DNA of 15,157 bases from Tritrichomonas foetus (GCA_001839685.1 MLAK01000760.1:176398-191554), one strand, 5' to 3'; numbered from the stretch's first letter, positions 1 through 8,259 are shown. Program-made: numbers and translations. The notes: generated by a model not told the origin, from the letters alone.

Positions 1-2035
1 CCCACCCAGAACTAGATGATGGTGATTGTGTTGGGGCCCCCCACCCACCAGATGAGCCGCCCCATTTGGGTGTTTGACCCAGATTAGTACTGCCCCATCC
101 AGTCAAAGAACTTCCAGAAGTTGTTCCCCATCCATTCAATGCGGATGTAGCTGTGCCTGATCCAGCTGTAGAGGAAGAGCCTGAAGCATTACCCCATGAA
201 CTTAAACTTAACCCTGGAATTGTATTTTCGCTTTTTGGTTCTGAAGATGTTGTTGGATTTGGCTGTGTTGAAGCTCCCTCTTGCTTATCTGGTGCTGAAG
301 GCGAAGGTGCTTCGGGTTTTTCACCTTCTGGAGCTGGAGGAGTATCTGCCTTTGTTTCTGTTGTAGTTGCTGATTCAGTTGATGGCGTTTCTTCTTTCTT
401 TTCTACTGGCGCTGGAGTTTCTGTAGCTGCAGCTGGTGTTATCGAAGGTGTTGATGTTTGAGTTGAAGGAGTGGCTCCTGGTGTTGTAGATAAGTTTCCA
501 AAGTTGAAGGAGAATGCTGGTGTGTCTTTGTCTGCTGGTTTTGCACTTTTTGGCATTGTTGGTAACACAAATTGGCTTGTCGTTGTATTGTTAACATTGA
601 AGCCAAGCTTATTTTCTTCTTTCTTTGGTTCTTCTGCTTTGGCATCACCTGCAGTAGCTGTTGTTGGCGTCGTTGTTGATGTAGTTGTTGTTGATGGTGC
701 AGTTGGCGTTGATGTAGATGTTGTGGTTGTAGTGAAATTGAAGCTGCTAGGGATGTTGAAACCAGGTTTATCGTCTTTCTTTGCATCGGTTGAATTTGTT
801 GTTGAAGTGGAGGCATTTGGTTGAGGGAAAGAGAAATTGAATGCAGTTGCTTTCTTTTCTTCACTTCCTTCTTCCTTCTTCTCAGCAGAAGCGCCAGCGA
901 TTGGAGCTGCACTTGGTGTTTCTGTCGTCGAAGTGGCAGGATTGGCTGCAGGTGTGGTTGAAGATGAAGCTGGGGCGGCGAATGATCCAAATGAAGATGT
1001 ATTGAGTGACGTTGATGATGAAGGTGTAGATGGTTGGAAATTGAAAGATGTGTTTCCCAAAGATGGTGTTGTTGTGTTACCTTCTTTCTTGTCATCTTTT
1101 TGATCTTCTTTCTTATCATCCTTCTTTTCATCTGTCTTAGTTTCGCCCTCTTTTGAGGTGGCTGCCATGTTGGCGAAAGTGAAGCCTGAAAGTGAAGCGG
1201 AAGGTGTTGTGCTGGCTCCTGTTGCTGTTGTTGATGTAGAGTCAGCTGGTGCAGGTGTGGTCGTGGTTGTAGCTGCGGTCGTGGGAGTTGAGGCACCAAG
1301 CGATGGAAATGACGCGCTCAAATTGGGGAATCCAGAATTTGATGTAGCTGATGCATCCTTTTCACCATCAGTCTTACTTCCAGAGATTTTTGACATGTCA
1401 AACTGCATTTTGCCTCCAGAATTGAAGTCGAATTGTGGAAGTGTCGATCCAGTCGTTGATGATGTTGAGTTTGATGTTGTGTTTCCGAAATTAAATCCTG
1501 GTGTTGAAGTCGAAGTCGAAGTTGCTCCAAGATTGCCGAAAGAAAATCCTGTATCTTTCTTTTCTTCTGTGGAGGCTGGAGTAGAATTTGCTGGAGGTGA
1601 ATTTGATGAAGTTTCATCATTTTGATTTTTCTTGATTTCAAATTGAGATAAAAAGAGTTTCGAATTTGAGTCATTTTTATCGTCTGATTTCTGAGGTGAG
1701 AAGTCCTTTGTACTATTTGTATCGTTTTGACTGTCTTTCGAGTGGCTGCGGTGGCGACGATGCGATTTTTTGGGTGGATCGAAAAATAGCAAATTATTGC
1801 GGCGGGGAATCTCTTCGGGAAACTGGACAGCTACATTATGCGTGTTTGGACCTGTTCCAATATCGGTGAGTGATTTCTTTTGGATTCGCGCTTGATTGAT
1901 ATATGGAACTCGTTTGGCGGATGAGAGTGGGGGAACTGCTGATTGGCATGGCGCTGGTTCTGGTGCGACGTCTTTTACCTTTTCTGGATCGTTGGAAAAC
2001 CACGACGAAAAGAGGCTTTGGATAAAAGAAGTCAT
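1..2035 (-). CDS. FG-repeat nucleoporin, C-terminus beyond the window edge (partial)
   Basis: One uninterrupted frame of 678 codons runs from an ATG at 2033-2035 off the left edge. Residues 3-14 (SFIQSLFSSWFS) form a short amphipathic helix with F4, I5, L8, F9, W12 and F13 on one face. A basic, His/Arg-rich stretch follows near residues 85-105. From about residue 160 the protein is Ser/Thr/Pro/Ala low complexity dotted with FSFG, FNFG, SFGSF and FSFNFG and with FG-less FNF/FDF variants, separated by Lys/Glu patches. Residues 614-678 switch to WG motifs. FG repeats in such linkers are the hallmark of nuclear-pore permeability-barrier proteins that bind transport receptors. An N-terminal amphipathic helix is known in Nup1/Nup60/Nup153-type basket nucleoporins, so a nuclear-envelope-anchored basket role is my inference. 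True FG dipeptides are few, so a cytoplasmic low-complexity protein is the alternative. Its GC content is higher than that of the kinase or Rab genes. Confidence 0.8.
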   Translation of the reverse strand, partial: MTSFIQSLFSSWFSNDPEKVKDVAPEPAPCQSAVPPLSSAKRVPYINQARIQKKSLTDIGTGPNTHNVAVQFPEEIPRRNNLLFFDPPKKSHRRHRSHSKDSQNDTNSTKDFSPQKSDDKNDSNSKLFLSQFEIKKNQNDETSSNSPPANSTPASTEEKKDTGFSFGNLGATSTSTSTPGFNFGNTTSNSTSSTTGSTLPQFDFNSGGKMQFDMSKISGSKTDGEKDASATSNSGFPNLSASFPSLGASTPTTAATTTTTPAPADSTSTTATGASTTPSASLSGFTFANMAATSKEGETKTDEKKDDKKEDQKDDKKEGNTTTPSLGNTSFNFQPSTPSSSTSLNTSSFGSFAAPASSSTTPAANPATSTTETPSAAPIAGASAEKKEEGSEEKKATAFNFSFPQPNASTSTTNSTDAKKDDKPGFNIPSSFNFTTTTTSTSTPTAPSTTTTSTTTPTTATAGDAKAEEPKKEENKLGFNVNNTTTSQFVLPTMPKSAKPADKDTPAFSFNFGNLSTTPGATPSTQTSTPSITPAAATETPAPVEKKEETPSTESATTTETKADTPPAPEGEKPEAPSPSAPDKQEGASTQPNPTTSSEPKSENTIPGLSLSSWGNASGSSSTAGSGTATSALNGWGTTSGSSLTGWGSTNLGQTPKWGGSSGGWGAPTQSPSSSSGW

Positions 2036-2038
2036 GCC

Positions 2039-2065
2039 TTGGTCAATTTAAATTTTGGGATATGA
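2039..2065 (-). promoter_or_regulatory. Putative core promoter/start context of the nucleoporin gene
   Basis: Read on the minus strand, AAATTGACCAA (2039-2049) lies 3 nt before the ATG. The same 11 nt immediately precede the start of the gene at 14849. Further upstream, TCATA at 2061-2065 fits the trichomonad initiator consensus TCA(C/T)(A/T), with its A 28 nt before the ATG. The initiator consensus is established for Trichomonas vaginalis; its use here is inferred, and a five-base match is weak. Confidence 0.25.
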
Positions 2066-2263
2066 TTTTCTACGTGTTCGACCAGATAAACAACGGTTGA
2101 GATGTCATCGAAGAAAGTCACAAAAAATTGATTCAGCGGAGTTGATTGATATTTCTTGAGACTTTATGTTTTACAGACATGTCAACAATCTATTATATTT
2201 CAATATTTGAGTATAATTAGATTTGTGATTAATTAATGGAATTATTGAAAGAATCTTTAATCT

Positions 2264-2281
2264 GATTAATCATCATTAATC
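2264..2281. repeat. Perfect 7-bp inverted repeat with 4-nt loop
   Basis: GATTAAT and ATTAATC flank CATC. The arms also resemble other ATTAAT copies in this spacer. It could be a binding site for a dimeric factor, or chance in AT-rich DNA. Confidence 0.3.
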
Positions 2282-2486
2282 TATATGTATTTAATATCTC
2301 GATGATTCTACAGAGTTTTTGAGAGTTGACACATATTTTCTTATCGTTTTGATCAGATTAATGACCACCTCAAAATAATAAAGTCATATGCTATTAATAA
2401 AATGGCAATATATGATATAATATATATATAAATTTATAGAAAAATATTATTTAGTAACATATTGTAAAAATAGAAGAATTAAATTC

Positions 2487-3611
2487 TCAAAAAAGTACAG
2501 AATTTGTCGCTTTACAAGCTGCAGCTATCATTGCTGGGGGACAAGATGTTGAAACAACTTGTCTAATTCTTTTTGATGACATTATTGTTGCTGGCTTGAA
2601 ATTAACGAATGTTGGCAGTGATGCTCCTTGACTATTTATACTGAAAATTTGTGACGATGCTTGTGGCCGAATGATAATTGGTCTTTTTGATGTTATTTTT
2701 TCATTTATTGGATTAACTATTTCAACTTTTTTATTTCTGTTTAGCCTCATTTCAATTTTCTGCTTCTCCCACTCAAACCATTGCAAATCTAAAATTTCTT
2801 GGGCAGTTGGTCGTTCATCTGGATTTAATTTCGTACACTTCTTAACAATGGAATAAACATCTTCAGGGAAATCTTTAGGAAATTGTACATTTCCTGTAAC
2901 AATTAGTTCTTTGACTTCACTTTCGTTTTGAGATGTCCATGGAAGTTGCCCACATGTCATTGCGAATAAAACAATTCCTAAAGACCATATATCAGCCTTC
3001 CTACTATCATAACCACCAGATTTTAATATTTCAGGAGCAGCATAAAAAAGAGTTCCACATAATTCGGAATCATTATTCTTAGTATTACTATTTCCTATGC
3101 CCAATTGAGCACATCCAAAATCTGCAAGTTTAATGTTGAAAAAATCATCTAAAAGGATGTTATCTGGTTTTAAATCTCGATGGGCAATACCACGTTGATG
3201 TAAATAATCTATTGCTTTCACTATTTGATAAAACATTTGTCTGATTAAACATATTTGTGGATATTGATGACTCAGAACAAAATGTAATAAATCACCGGTT
3301 TTACATAAGTCCATAACCAAAACAATGACATCTGGATGATAAAGAACTTCATGAATTTCAATTATATTTGGATGATGTATTTGTTCATGAGCTCTAACCT
3401 CTCGTTCAAAAGCAGCAAAATCACCATATTTAACTAAGTTATCCCTGGAAACAATCTTGCATGCAAAATTTTTATCTCTTTTCATGCAATATCCTTCATA
3501 AACAATTCCAAAGGAGCCTCGACCAATTGTTCTGAGGTATCTAATTGAACCAATGACAGTAGGGATAATAATTTGTAGGCCATTAGCTGTAACTTCGTTA
3601 ATTATATCCAT
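2487..3611 (-). CDS. Ser/Thr protein kinase, CAMK/SNF1-like
   Basis: This 374-aa protein has a complete kinase domain at about residues 20-277. Every catalytic element is present: glycine loop GRGSFG (30-35), ATP-binding K52, helix-C E71, catalytic loop HRDLKPDN (144-151), DFG (164-166), activation-segment T187 before APE (192-194), D207 of the DIWSLG helix F motif, and R267. It should therefore be active. The HRDLKPDNILLD and GTLFYAAPEIL signatures and single-lobed layout place it with CAMK/CAMKL kinases, a group greatly expanded in trichomonads. The tail (about 280-374) has basic and Ser-rich patches and no recognisable regulatory domain such as UBA, KA1 or a calmodulin site. The substrate and pathway cannot be read from sequence. 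The start is an ATG and no better internal start exists. The stop is TGA, showing TGA is not reassigned. Confidence 0.93.
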   Translation of the reverse strand: MDIINEVTANGLQIIIPTVIGSIRYLRTIGRGSFGIVYEGYCMKRDKNFACKIVSRDNLVKYGDFAAFEREVRAHEQIHHPNIIEIHEVLYHPDVIVLVMDLCKTGDLLHFVLSHQYPQICLIRQMFYQIVKAIDYLHQRGIAHRDLKPDNILLDDFFNIKLADFGCAQLGIGNSNTKNNDSELCGTLFYAAPEILKSGGYDSRKADIWSLGIVLFAMTCGQLPWTSQNESEVKELIVTGNVQFPKDFPEDVYSIVKKCTKLNPDERPTAQEILDLQWFEWEKQKIEMRLNRNKKVEIVNPINEKITSKRPIIIRPQASSQIFSINSQGASLPTFVNFKPATIMSSKRIRQVVSTSCPPAMIAAACKATNSVLF

Positions 3612-3620
3612 TTCGCTTGA

Positions 3621-3625
3621 TGTGA
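3621..3625 (-). promoter_or_regulatory. Initiator-like TCACA upstream of the kinase gene
   Basis: On the minus strand TCACA fits the trichomonad initiator TCA(C/T)(A/T), with its A 12 nt upstream of the kinase ATG. That is the short spacing typical of the very short 5' leaders in these organisms. The match is only five bases, so this is suggestive. Confidence 0.3.
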
Positions 3626-3958
3626 TTTCAAAGAATCATTTCAAAGGAATTGAATCAATGAAAAAATATTTGCAACATTCATAAGAAATCTGTTAGTATT
3701 TGAGATAGAATAAAATGGCTACAAACTTCCGCGTCTCATTGAATAATTGATGGCTCATTTTTTACGTAGTTTTATGATCATTATCTTTCTTAATAACAAT
3801 TCCAATCATATGTAGAACTAAAGATCTTTGATGATTCACGGATTTTCATTTTTTTTCAGAAAAGTTTGACTAAATCTGATGAGTTTTGAACGATTTTGTA
3901 AATTATATAATATTGATTGTTTTTAGTAAGTTATTCATTAACGATAATAAGAGATAAG

Positions 3959-3997
3959 AAAAGTCACAGTGATTAACGGTAGTGGGAATTGAACCCA
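3959..3997 (-). ncRNA. tRNA T-arm/Pol III B-box-like element, possible tRNA relic
   Basis: On the minus strand, GGTTCAATTCC (3985-3995) matches the Pol III B-box/tRNA T-loop consensus GGTTCRANNCC exactly. It sits in a hairpin TGGG-TTCAATT-CCCA with the canonical 7-nt loop. After the T stem come TACCGTT and A, positioned like an acceptor 3' strand plus discriminator, and then a TTTT tract at 3959-3962 in terminator position. No matching 5' acceptor strand (AACGGTA or G-U variant), D-arm or regular anticodon arm is found upstream, so it is not a complete tRNA. It may be a decayed tRNA, a tRNA 3' half, another Pol III RNA, or chance. Confidence 0.3.
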
Positions 3998-4275
3998 TAT
4001 TATTTTGACATATTTGAGAACAAAGATTATTAAGAAGCGACATTATTTTATTCAAAATTTCAATATGCAGGTTTTATGCGCGTAAATATGTATCAATCAT
4101 GCGACATTGAATTATTTTGTTTGTGAAACTTTGTTGACAAAAAAAGATTTTTTAGTAATCGATTTTCAAGGATATCGCGGTAAATAGAAAGAATAATTAT
4201 ATACTATATCCCGCATAAAATAAACCACTTTCTGCAGATATTGAGTCTGAAATATTATTCGAAAAATTTATTACC

Positions 4276-4293
4276 GATTTTTCATAAAAAATC
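4276..4293. repeat. Perfect 7-bp inverted repeat, hairpin
   Basis: GATTTTT and AAAAATC flank CATA. The flanking CC and AGG can extend the stem by two G-C pairs with one bulged A. It lies about 245 bp beyond the Rab stop codon, so it is probably outside a short 3' UTR. Confidence 0.35.
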
Positions 4294-4315
4294 AGGATCT
4301 TTTATTAATATATAC

Positions 4316-4331
4316 ATCAATTAAAATTGAT
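4316..4331. repeat. Short inverted repeat
   Basis: ATCAATT and AATTGAT are separated by two A residues. It is only 23 bp from the neighbouring hairpin at 4276-4293. It could be structural or a chance AT-rich palindrome. Confidence 0.25.
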
Positions 4332-4537
4332 TTGTTCGCTTCTTAAAAAATTCCAGAAATGATTAATATTTTTGGATCAAATTTTCCCCATCAATATTCA
4401 AGTTTGGTAAAATGCAACCATCAAAAACTTATATGATAATCTATATAACACTTATTTAGGTGGGAAAAAAAAATCTTAGAAAAAACGAATATAAATAAAT
4501 TCTATTTTTTTACTACGCAAACAGGTTAGGCAGGATT

Positions 4538-5134
4538 TTAACAACATGATTTCTGTTTCTTATCACCGTAATCAATAATGCTCACAGAATTTTTCTCGGT
4601 TTTTTTCCGGTTATGTATCACAATATCCCTAATCAAGCATTCAATTGATTCTCGGATATTTGTACCAGTCAATGCCGAAACTTCGAAGTAATTAGAAATA
4701 TGATATTTAGTCATCATTTGATTAATTTCTTTATCTGTGATCATATTTTCGGATAAATCCGATTTATTACCTAATAATAATACTGGAGGCAGTTCATACA
4801 AATTTTCCTGATAAATTGTAAAATAAAAAGGCAATTCTTTAAATGAATTTGAATTTGTTAAATCAAAAACAAAAACACATCCATCTGAATCTCTTAAATA
4901 TACTCCACTAAGGCTTCTATACTTTTCTTGGCCAGCAGTATCCAATAATTTCACACAAAATCTATTTCCATCAATAGACATTGTATGATTTAAGAATTCG
5001 ACACCAATTGTTGGAACAAAACTGTCTTCGAAAGTATTGTCATGAAATTGTTTAATAATTGATGTTTTTCCAACATTTGAAATGCCAAGGAAAGTAATTT
5101 TTATATCATGTAAGAGTTCACTTTCCGGAAGCAT
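4538..5134 (-). CDS. Rab-family small GTPase
   Basis: This 198-aa protein is the full length expected of a Rab. The P-loop is GISNVGKT (17-24) with K23 and T24. Switch I has the effector threonine T42 in PTIGVEF, a Rab signature. The DTAGQE motif (65-70) keeps the catalytic Gln, and the base-recognition motifs are NKSD (123-126) and SAL (153-155). The C-terminus ends in two cysteines after a basic hypervariable tail, the usual site for double geranylgeranylation. It should cycle on and off an endomembrane and control vesicle traffic. Switch II reads QEKYRSLSGVYLRDSDG where most Rabs have QERFRSLT..YYRGA, so it is a somewhat divergent member. I cannot assign it confidently to Rab1, 5, 6 or another subfamily. 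The ATG start fits the normal N-terminal length. Confidence 0.95.
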   Translation of the reverse strand: MLPESELLHDIKITFLGISNVGKTSIIKQFHDNTFEDSFVPTIGVEFLNHTMSIDGNRFCVKLLDTAGQEKYRSLSGVYLRDSDGCVFVFDLTNSNSFKELPFYFTIYQENLYELPPVLLLGNKSDLSENMITDKEINQMMTKYHISNYFEVSALTGTNIRESIECLIRDIVIHNRKKTEKNSVSIIDYGDKKQKSCC

Positions 5135-5615
5135 CTTTTTTATCGTTGTTTTATGTTTGACAAACTGTCGTTGTATTTAATTCGTTTCATGATTCTGTTA
5201 GAATAATGAAGTGACAGAAGTTAAAGATCATTCAAAAAAAATCTGCTGATACAATAACTAGCTATTGTTTTCTTTTCTTGGTTGAAAAACCTCGATAAGG
5301 TACTCATATCCACAATCATTTTATTACTCAAACAAAAATCGGATTCAGTCTTTACTACGATCTCTCCAACTTCGAGTTTTTCACCATTTATAAAACACTT
5401 TATTGACTATGTTAACAAGTTTACAAACTAGGTTATTGTATTTAATTTGGTAAAGTCACATTAAAAATCAATCCATCCATCTATCTATCTATATATTTCA
5501 ATGGTGTTGAATGCTAAATATGTATTTTTGTCAGAAGATTTCTCAAGACGTGATTCATTTAGAATGACTCCAAATAAAGTTCAAGTTTCTTGATTTTCAT
5601 TGAGAAATCATTGAG
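5135..5615. other. AT-rich intergenic spacer
   Basis: It lies between the Rab start and the 3' end of the GOST-type gene. I see no coding frame above about 20 codons. The only notable sequence is a tetranucleotide microsatellite at 5471-5496. Confidence 0.6.
5471..5496. repeat. Imperfect ATCC/ATCT microsatellite
   Basis: Two ATCC units are followed by three ATCT units and then an ATATAT tail. This short simple repeat is likely length-variable between strains. Confidence 0.6.
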
Positions 5616-6836
5616 CTATGATTTATTGCTTACGAAAATAAAATCATGATTTGTTGGTTCATTTAACATATAAAGATCAGCATCTTCAATTTCTATTCCG
5701 GGAGAGGATGAAACTTCGCCTGAGTATCTTTCTTTAAAGAAGTAAAAGAAAGCAGTAAATGTGAAAAAAGCAAATTCAATTTGTTCTGAAATAAACATTT
5801 CAATATTATTATCTAATTCGCAACAAAATGAGACAATTTTAAAAAGAGCCCAACAAAAGAGAAAAATATAAGACATAATTCCAAAACCAATAACAAAGTG
5901 AATTTTTTGGGAAACAACGATATCAGTTGCCAAATCATGAATCTTCATTAATGAACTGATTGAAGTCTTTAATAAAACCAAATATATTGAGAAAACCAAA
6001 CCTCCATACAAAGATTTGAAAATTATTTCATTTGTATCAAATGAGAGCGGTAACATAAGTCTTAACAATGATAAGAATGGGGAGATGATAAGATATCCAA
6101 TATTTTCTTGCGTGAAATGGAATCGTGTTTGAAGAACACCATAGCCATTGGCAGCAATTCCAATAAAAAAAAGTGTTAAAAAACTATAAATGAAAATAAT
6201 TGCATTAGTTATTCGATTTATATCATTGGATACATAATCATTAATTCTACATGATTCATATGAAATTGCATTGAAAACATTTGAGATAGCTTTGATTGGA
6301 GGCAGTAAACCCAACAAAAAATTTATGTTAATCGAAAATGATGGAAAAAGATAAATATTATAAATCCATGCTATTGTTAATGAGCTATACATTAATGACA
6401 TGGTAATATAATTGGATGCCATACCTTCATCACGATAATCAAGGAAAGAATCAACATTTCGATAATTAACATCTATTACATAATTTGTAGAGACTTTCTT
6501 TTTTTGGCAATTTATGATAATTGGACGATAAACACCAAATTCAAGTATTTTTACACTCCATTTAATGTCAGTTAAATTTGAAGTAAAATTATAATCTGCA
6601 ATATGTTGATTGCATAATGATTTCAGAGAATCATCACGCAAAATTATAAAAGACCCAAATTCAACTTTATTTACCAGAAATAGAGAAATTGTGGATGGTA
6701 CATCGGTTTTTACTTTAATTTGAAAACTTCCATTTGTATCAAATCCAAAATTGTCAAGTAAGATGTAATCTATTTTTGATTTGATATTATACAATTTATG
6801 AACACTGAACGATAAAGGGAGAAAAAATAAAAGCAT
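5616..6836 (-). CDS. GOST-family (GPR107/108-like, lung 7-TM) membrane protein
   Basis: This is a 406-aa protein read from an ATG at 6834-6836. The start was chosen because the first residues (MLLFFLPLSFSV) form a signal peptide; an in-frame ATG at 6912-6914 would add 26 residues and bury it, and the frame's first codon, at 6915-6917, is GTG. After the signal peptide comes a roughly 125-residue lumenal region, predicted beta-rich, with C75 and C110 able to form a disulfide. Seven hydrophobic segments follow near 143-164, 171-189, 209-231, 246-264, 272-291, 311-335 and 351-368, then a short acidic cytosolic tail. The stretch LLPPIKAISNVFNAISY and the final FFTFTAFFYFFKERY align in pattern with the TM2 and TM7 regions of GPR107/108 and related GOST proteins, which act in Golgi/endosome traffic. 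Assignment rests on architecture and motif memory, not on a search; an unrelated 7-TM protein is possible. Confidence 0.7.
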   Translation of the reverse strand: MLLFFLPLSFSVHKLYNIKSKIDYILLDNFGFDTNGSFQIKVKTDVPSTISLFLVNKVEFGSFIILRDDSLKSLCNQHIADYNFTSNLTDIKWSVKILEFGVYRPIIINCQKKKVSTNYVIDVNYRNVDSFLDYRDEGMASNYITMSLMYSSLTIAWIYNIYLFPSFSININFLLGLLPPIKAISNVFNAISYESCRINDYVSNDINRITNAIIFIYSFLTLFFIGIAANGYGVLQTRFHFTQENIGYLIISPFLSLLRLMLPLSFDTNEIIFKSLYGGLVFSIYLVLLKTSISSLMKIHDLATDIVVSQKIHFVIGFGIMSYIFLFCWALFKIVSFCCELDNNIEMFISEQIEFAFFTFTAFFYFFKERYSGEVSSSPGIEIEDADLYMLNEPTNHDFIFVSNKS

Positions 6837-7161
6837 TTTTAAATTTTGGAAATAAACGTGCTTCTTAAAATCATGGTGTAAAGCGACATAAACATAAATA
6901 CGACTTTTTCTCATCACAAAATTATTTTTAATCCATGAATTTCATTTCAATTTGATATAAAATTATTGCTTGCAGTAGACTTTTTACCTGACAGAACATT
7001 TTGTTAGATTAATCCAATACCAGAATTAAAAATCTTGTTTTGTTTCATAAAAGCGGTCTTAAAAACTGCCGCAAAAATATTTTCCAGAGAAATAAAAAAA
7101 TAGTAAACTTTAAATTTAGAAATTTTTAATCAAATAAAATAAATAAAAAAATTGGTCAAAA

Positions 7162-7509
7162 TTAGTTGGAAAATTGTTGGCAGTAATTTTTGATTGATGG
7201 AGCATCAGCGCCTGCAACACTGGCAATTTCTTCAAGGCCAGAATCACCTACGCGGAAGAATTTGATTTGTGGAACAGATTGAATGGAGTATTTAGCAGCA
7301 AGGGCTTTGTTTTCATCAACGTCACATTTGAGAAAGACGAGTTTTGGAAAAGAAGCGGCAATCGATGGAATTTGAGCCGAGAGTGCTTTGCATGGACCGC
7401 ACCAGGTGGCAAAGAAATCAACAACAACAACGCGTTTCACTTTGTTCGCAATGGCAAGAAGTGTATCGTAATCACCGCAAAAGTTGAGTAAGTTGGATGG
7501 ATTTGACAT
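7162..7509 (-). CDS. Thioredoxin
   Basis: This 115-aa protein is the normal size of a single-domain cytosolic thioredoxin. The active site WCGPCK (36-41) carries the redox pair C37/C40. The cis-proline P80 in SVPQIKFF, the buried D31 in VVDFFATW and the KCDVDENKALAAKYSIQSVP segment are all canonical. It reduces protein disulfides and, in trichomonads, would pair with a thioredoxin reductase and peroxiredoxins to replace glutathione-based defence. There is no targeting sequence, so it should be cytosolic. Codon choice is richer in C-ending codons than in the kinase or GOST genes, as expected of a highly expressed gene. Extra cysteines at C11, C62 and C110 could be regulatory. The start codon is ATG, with an initiator-like site 9 nt upstream. 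Confidence 0.97.
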   Translation of the reverse strand: MSNPSNLLNFCGDYDTLLAIANKVKRVVVVDFFATWCGPCKALSAQIPSIAASFPKLVFLKCDVDENKALAAKYSIQSVPQIKFFRVGDSGLEEIASVAGADAPSIKNYCQQFSN

Positions 7510-7515
7510 TCGAAA

Positions 7516-7520
7516 AATGA
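7516..7520 (-). promoter_or_regulatory. Initiator-like TCATT upstream of thioredoxin
   Basis: Minus-strand TCATT matches the trichomonad initiator TCA(C/T)(A/T), with its A 9 nt before the thioredoxin ATG. That is the expected distance for a very short 5' leader. It is the best-placed initiator candidate in the window, but the motif is short. Confidence 0.35.
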
Positions 7521-8259
7521 AGTAAACAATGAGAAAGATAATTTTCGTGATTCAATAAACAAACGAATTAGCGTTTACAATTAACTTTTTCAATGCTTTG
7601 AAATGGCCGGCCAGTTACCGCAGAGAGAATAGAAAAAGTTTGAATTTTTTTTTTGTGATTTGATTGAATCAAATTAGCGATGTGAGTGATTGAGCTTTAC
7701 TGATTCATTTTTATCCTGTTCTATATATAGCAACTAGTATTATTTTTAATATTTCTTAGTTATACATTCAGATTCTTTCTTTTTCTAATGATCCATCATT
7801 CGATCTCCATCCAAAACAAGAAGAGTTGATACAATCACCACAAATTTAACCATACAAATACATTGAAAACATTGACATTAATAAAAATCCGATTTATTGT
7901 AAAATTCATAAACACAGCATTCATCATTCACGTAAGATAAGTGAAAATGAAATGATTATAATATAGGTTAAATATTATAGATAGTTCATTCAGTACAACA
8001 ACCAAATTCGATGAAAGAAGACAGTAATAGAATTCATTCCAAAATTTTGAATCAAATGATCATTTTTGTCTTCTATTTATTGCTATAAATACTAAATAAC
8101 AGATAAAAATCAAAACCAAAAATGCTTTCTTTACTTACAAATTTTCGATTCAATAATCAGTTAGTTGATGTTTTTGTATTAGAATGTTCGATCTCAAGGA
8201 ATGAAGAAAAGATATAGAAATGATTCCGAAATTAACTGAATTTTATAAAATTTTTGAGC

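Larger units (their letters stand above)
2036..2486. other. AT-rich intergenic spacer
   Basis: No protein-coding frame is visible. The spacer carries the 5' region of the nucleoporin gene and the 3' region of the kinase gene. It contains a 7-bp inverted repeat GATTAAT-catc-ATTAATC (2264-2281), further ATTAAT copies near 2229 and 2355, and an (AT)n run near 2411-2432. Confidence 0.6.
3612..4537. other. AT-rich spacer with possible RNA element
   Basis: This 926-bp gap between the kinase start and the Rab stop contains no credible coding frame. It holds a B-box/T-arm-like segment on the minus strand near 3979-3996 followed by a T-tract, and two short perfect inverted repeats at 4276-4293 and 4316-4331. 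The remainder is AT-rich and featureless to me. Confidence 0.6.

Noticed and set aside
439..1299. Gln/His/Leu-rich 286-residue minus-strand open frame
   Set aside because: It is the shifted frame of the nucleoporin: ACA/TCA/GCA codons of the Thr/Ser/Ala-rich protein read out of frame as Gln/His/Leu. The true frame has FG motifs and an uninterrupted 678 codons.
153..1869. Chain of plus-strand open frames rich in Val, Ala and Gly
   Set aside because: They are antisense shadows of the nucleoporin frame. They change frame repeatedly and show no domain.
3690..3697. ACTAACAG (minus strand) as a trichomonad intron branch point and 3' splice site upstream of the kinase
   Set aside because: The known motif is ACTAACACACAG. 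No GTATGT-type 5' site is found upstream, and the kinase frame is complete from its own ATG.
3970..4042. Complete tRNA gene on the minus strand
   Set aside because: The T-arm fits, but there is no 5' acceptor strand, no D-arm with GG, and no 7-nt anticodon loop, so only a relic or B-box-like element is reported.
6837..6914. 26-residue N-terminal extension of the GOST-type protein
   Set aside because: It is possible from the ATG at 6914, but it is basic, lacks domain features and would displace the signal peptide. The internal ATG is favoured, though not proven.
7248..7491. Open frames overlapping thioredoxin on both strands
   Set aside because: They are shadow frames without domains. The thioredoxin frame has the WCGPCK active site and cis-proline.
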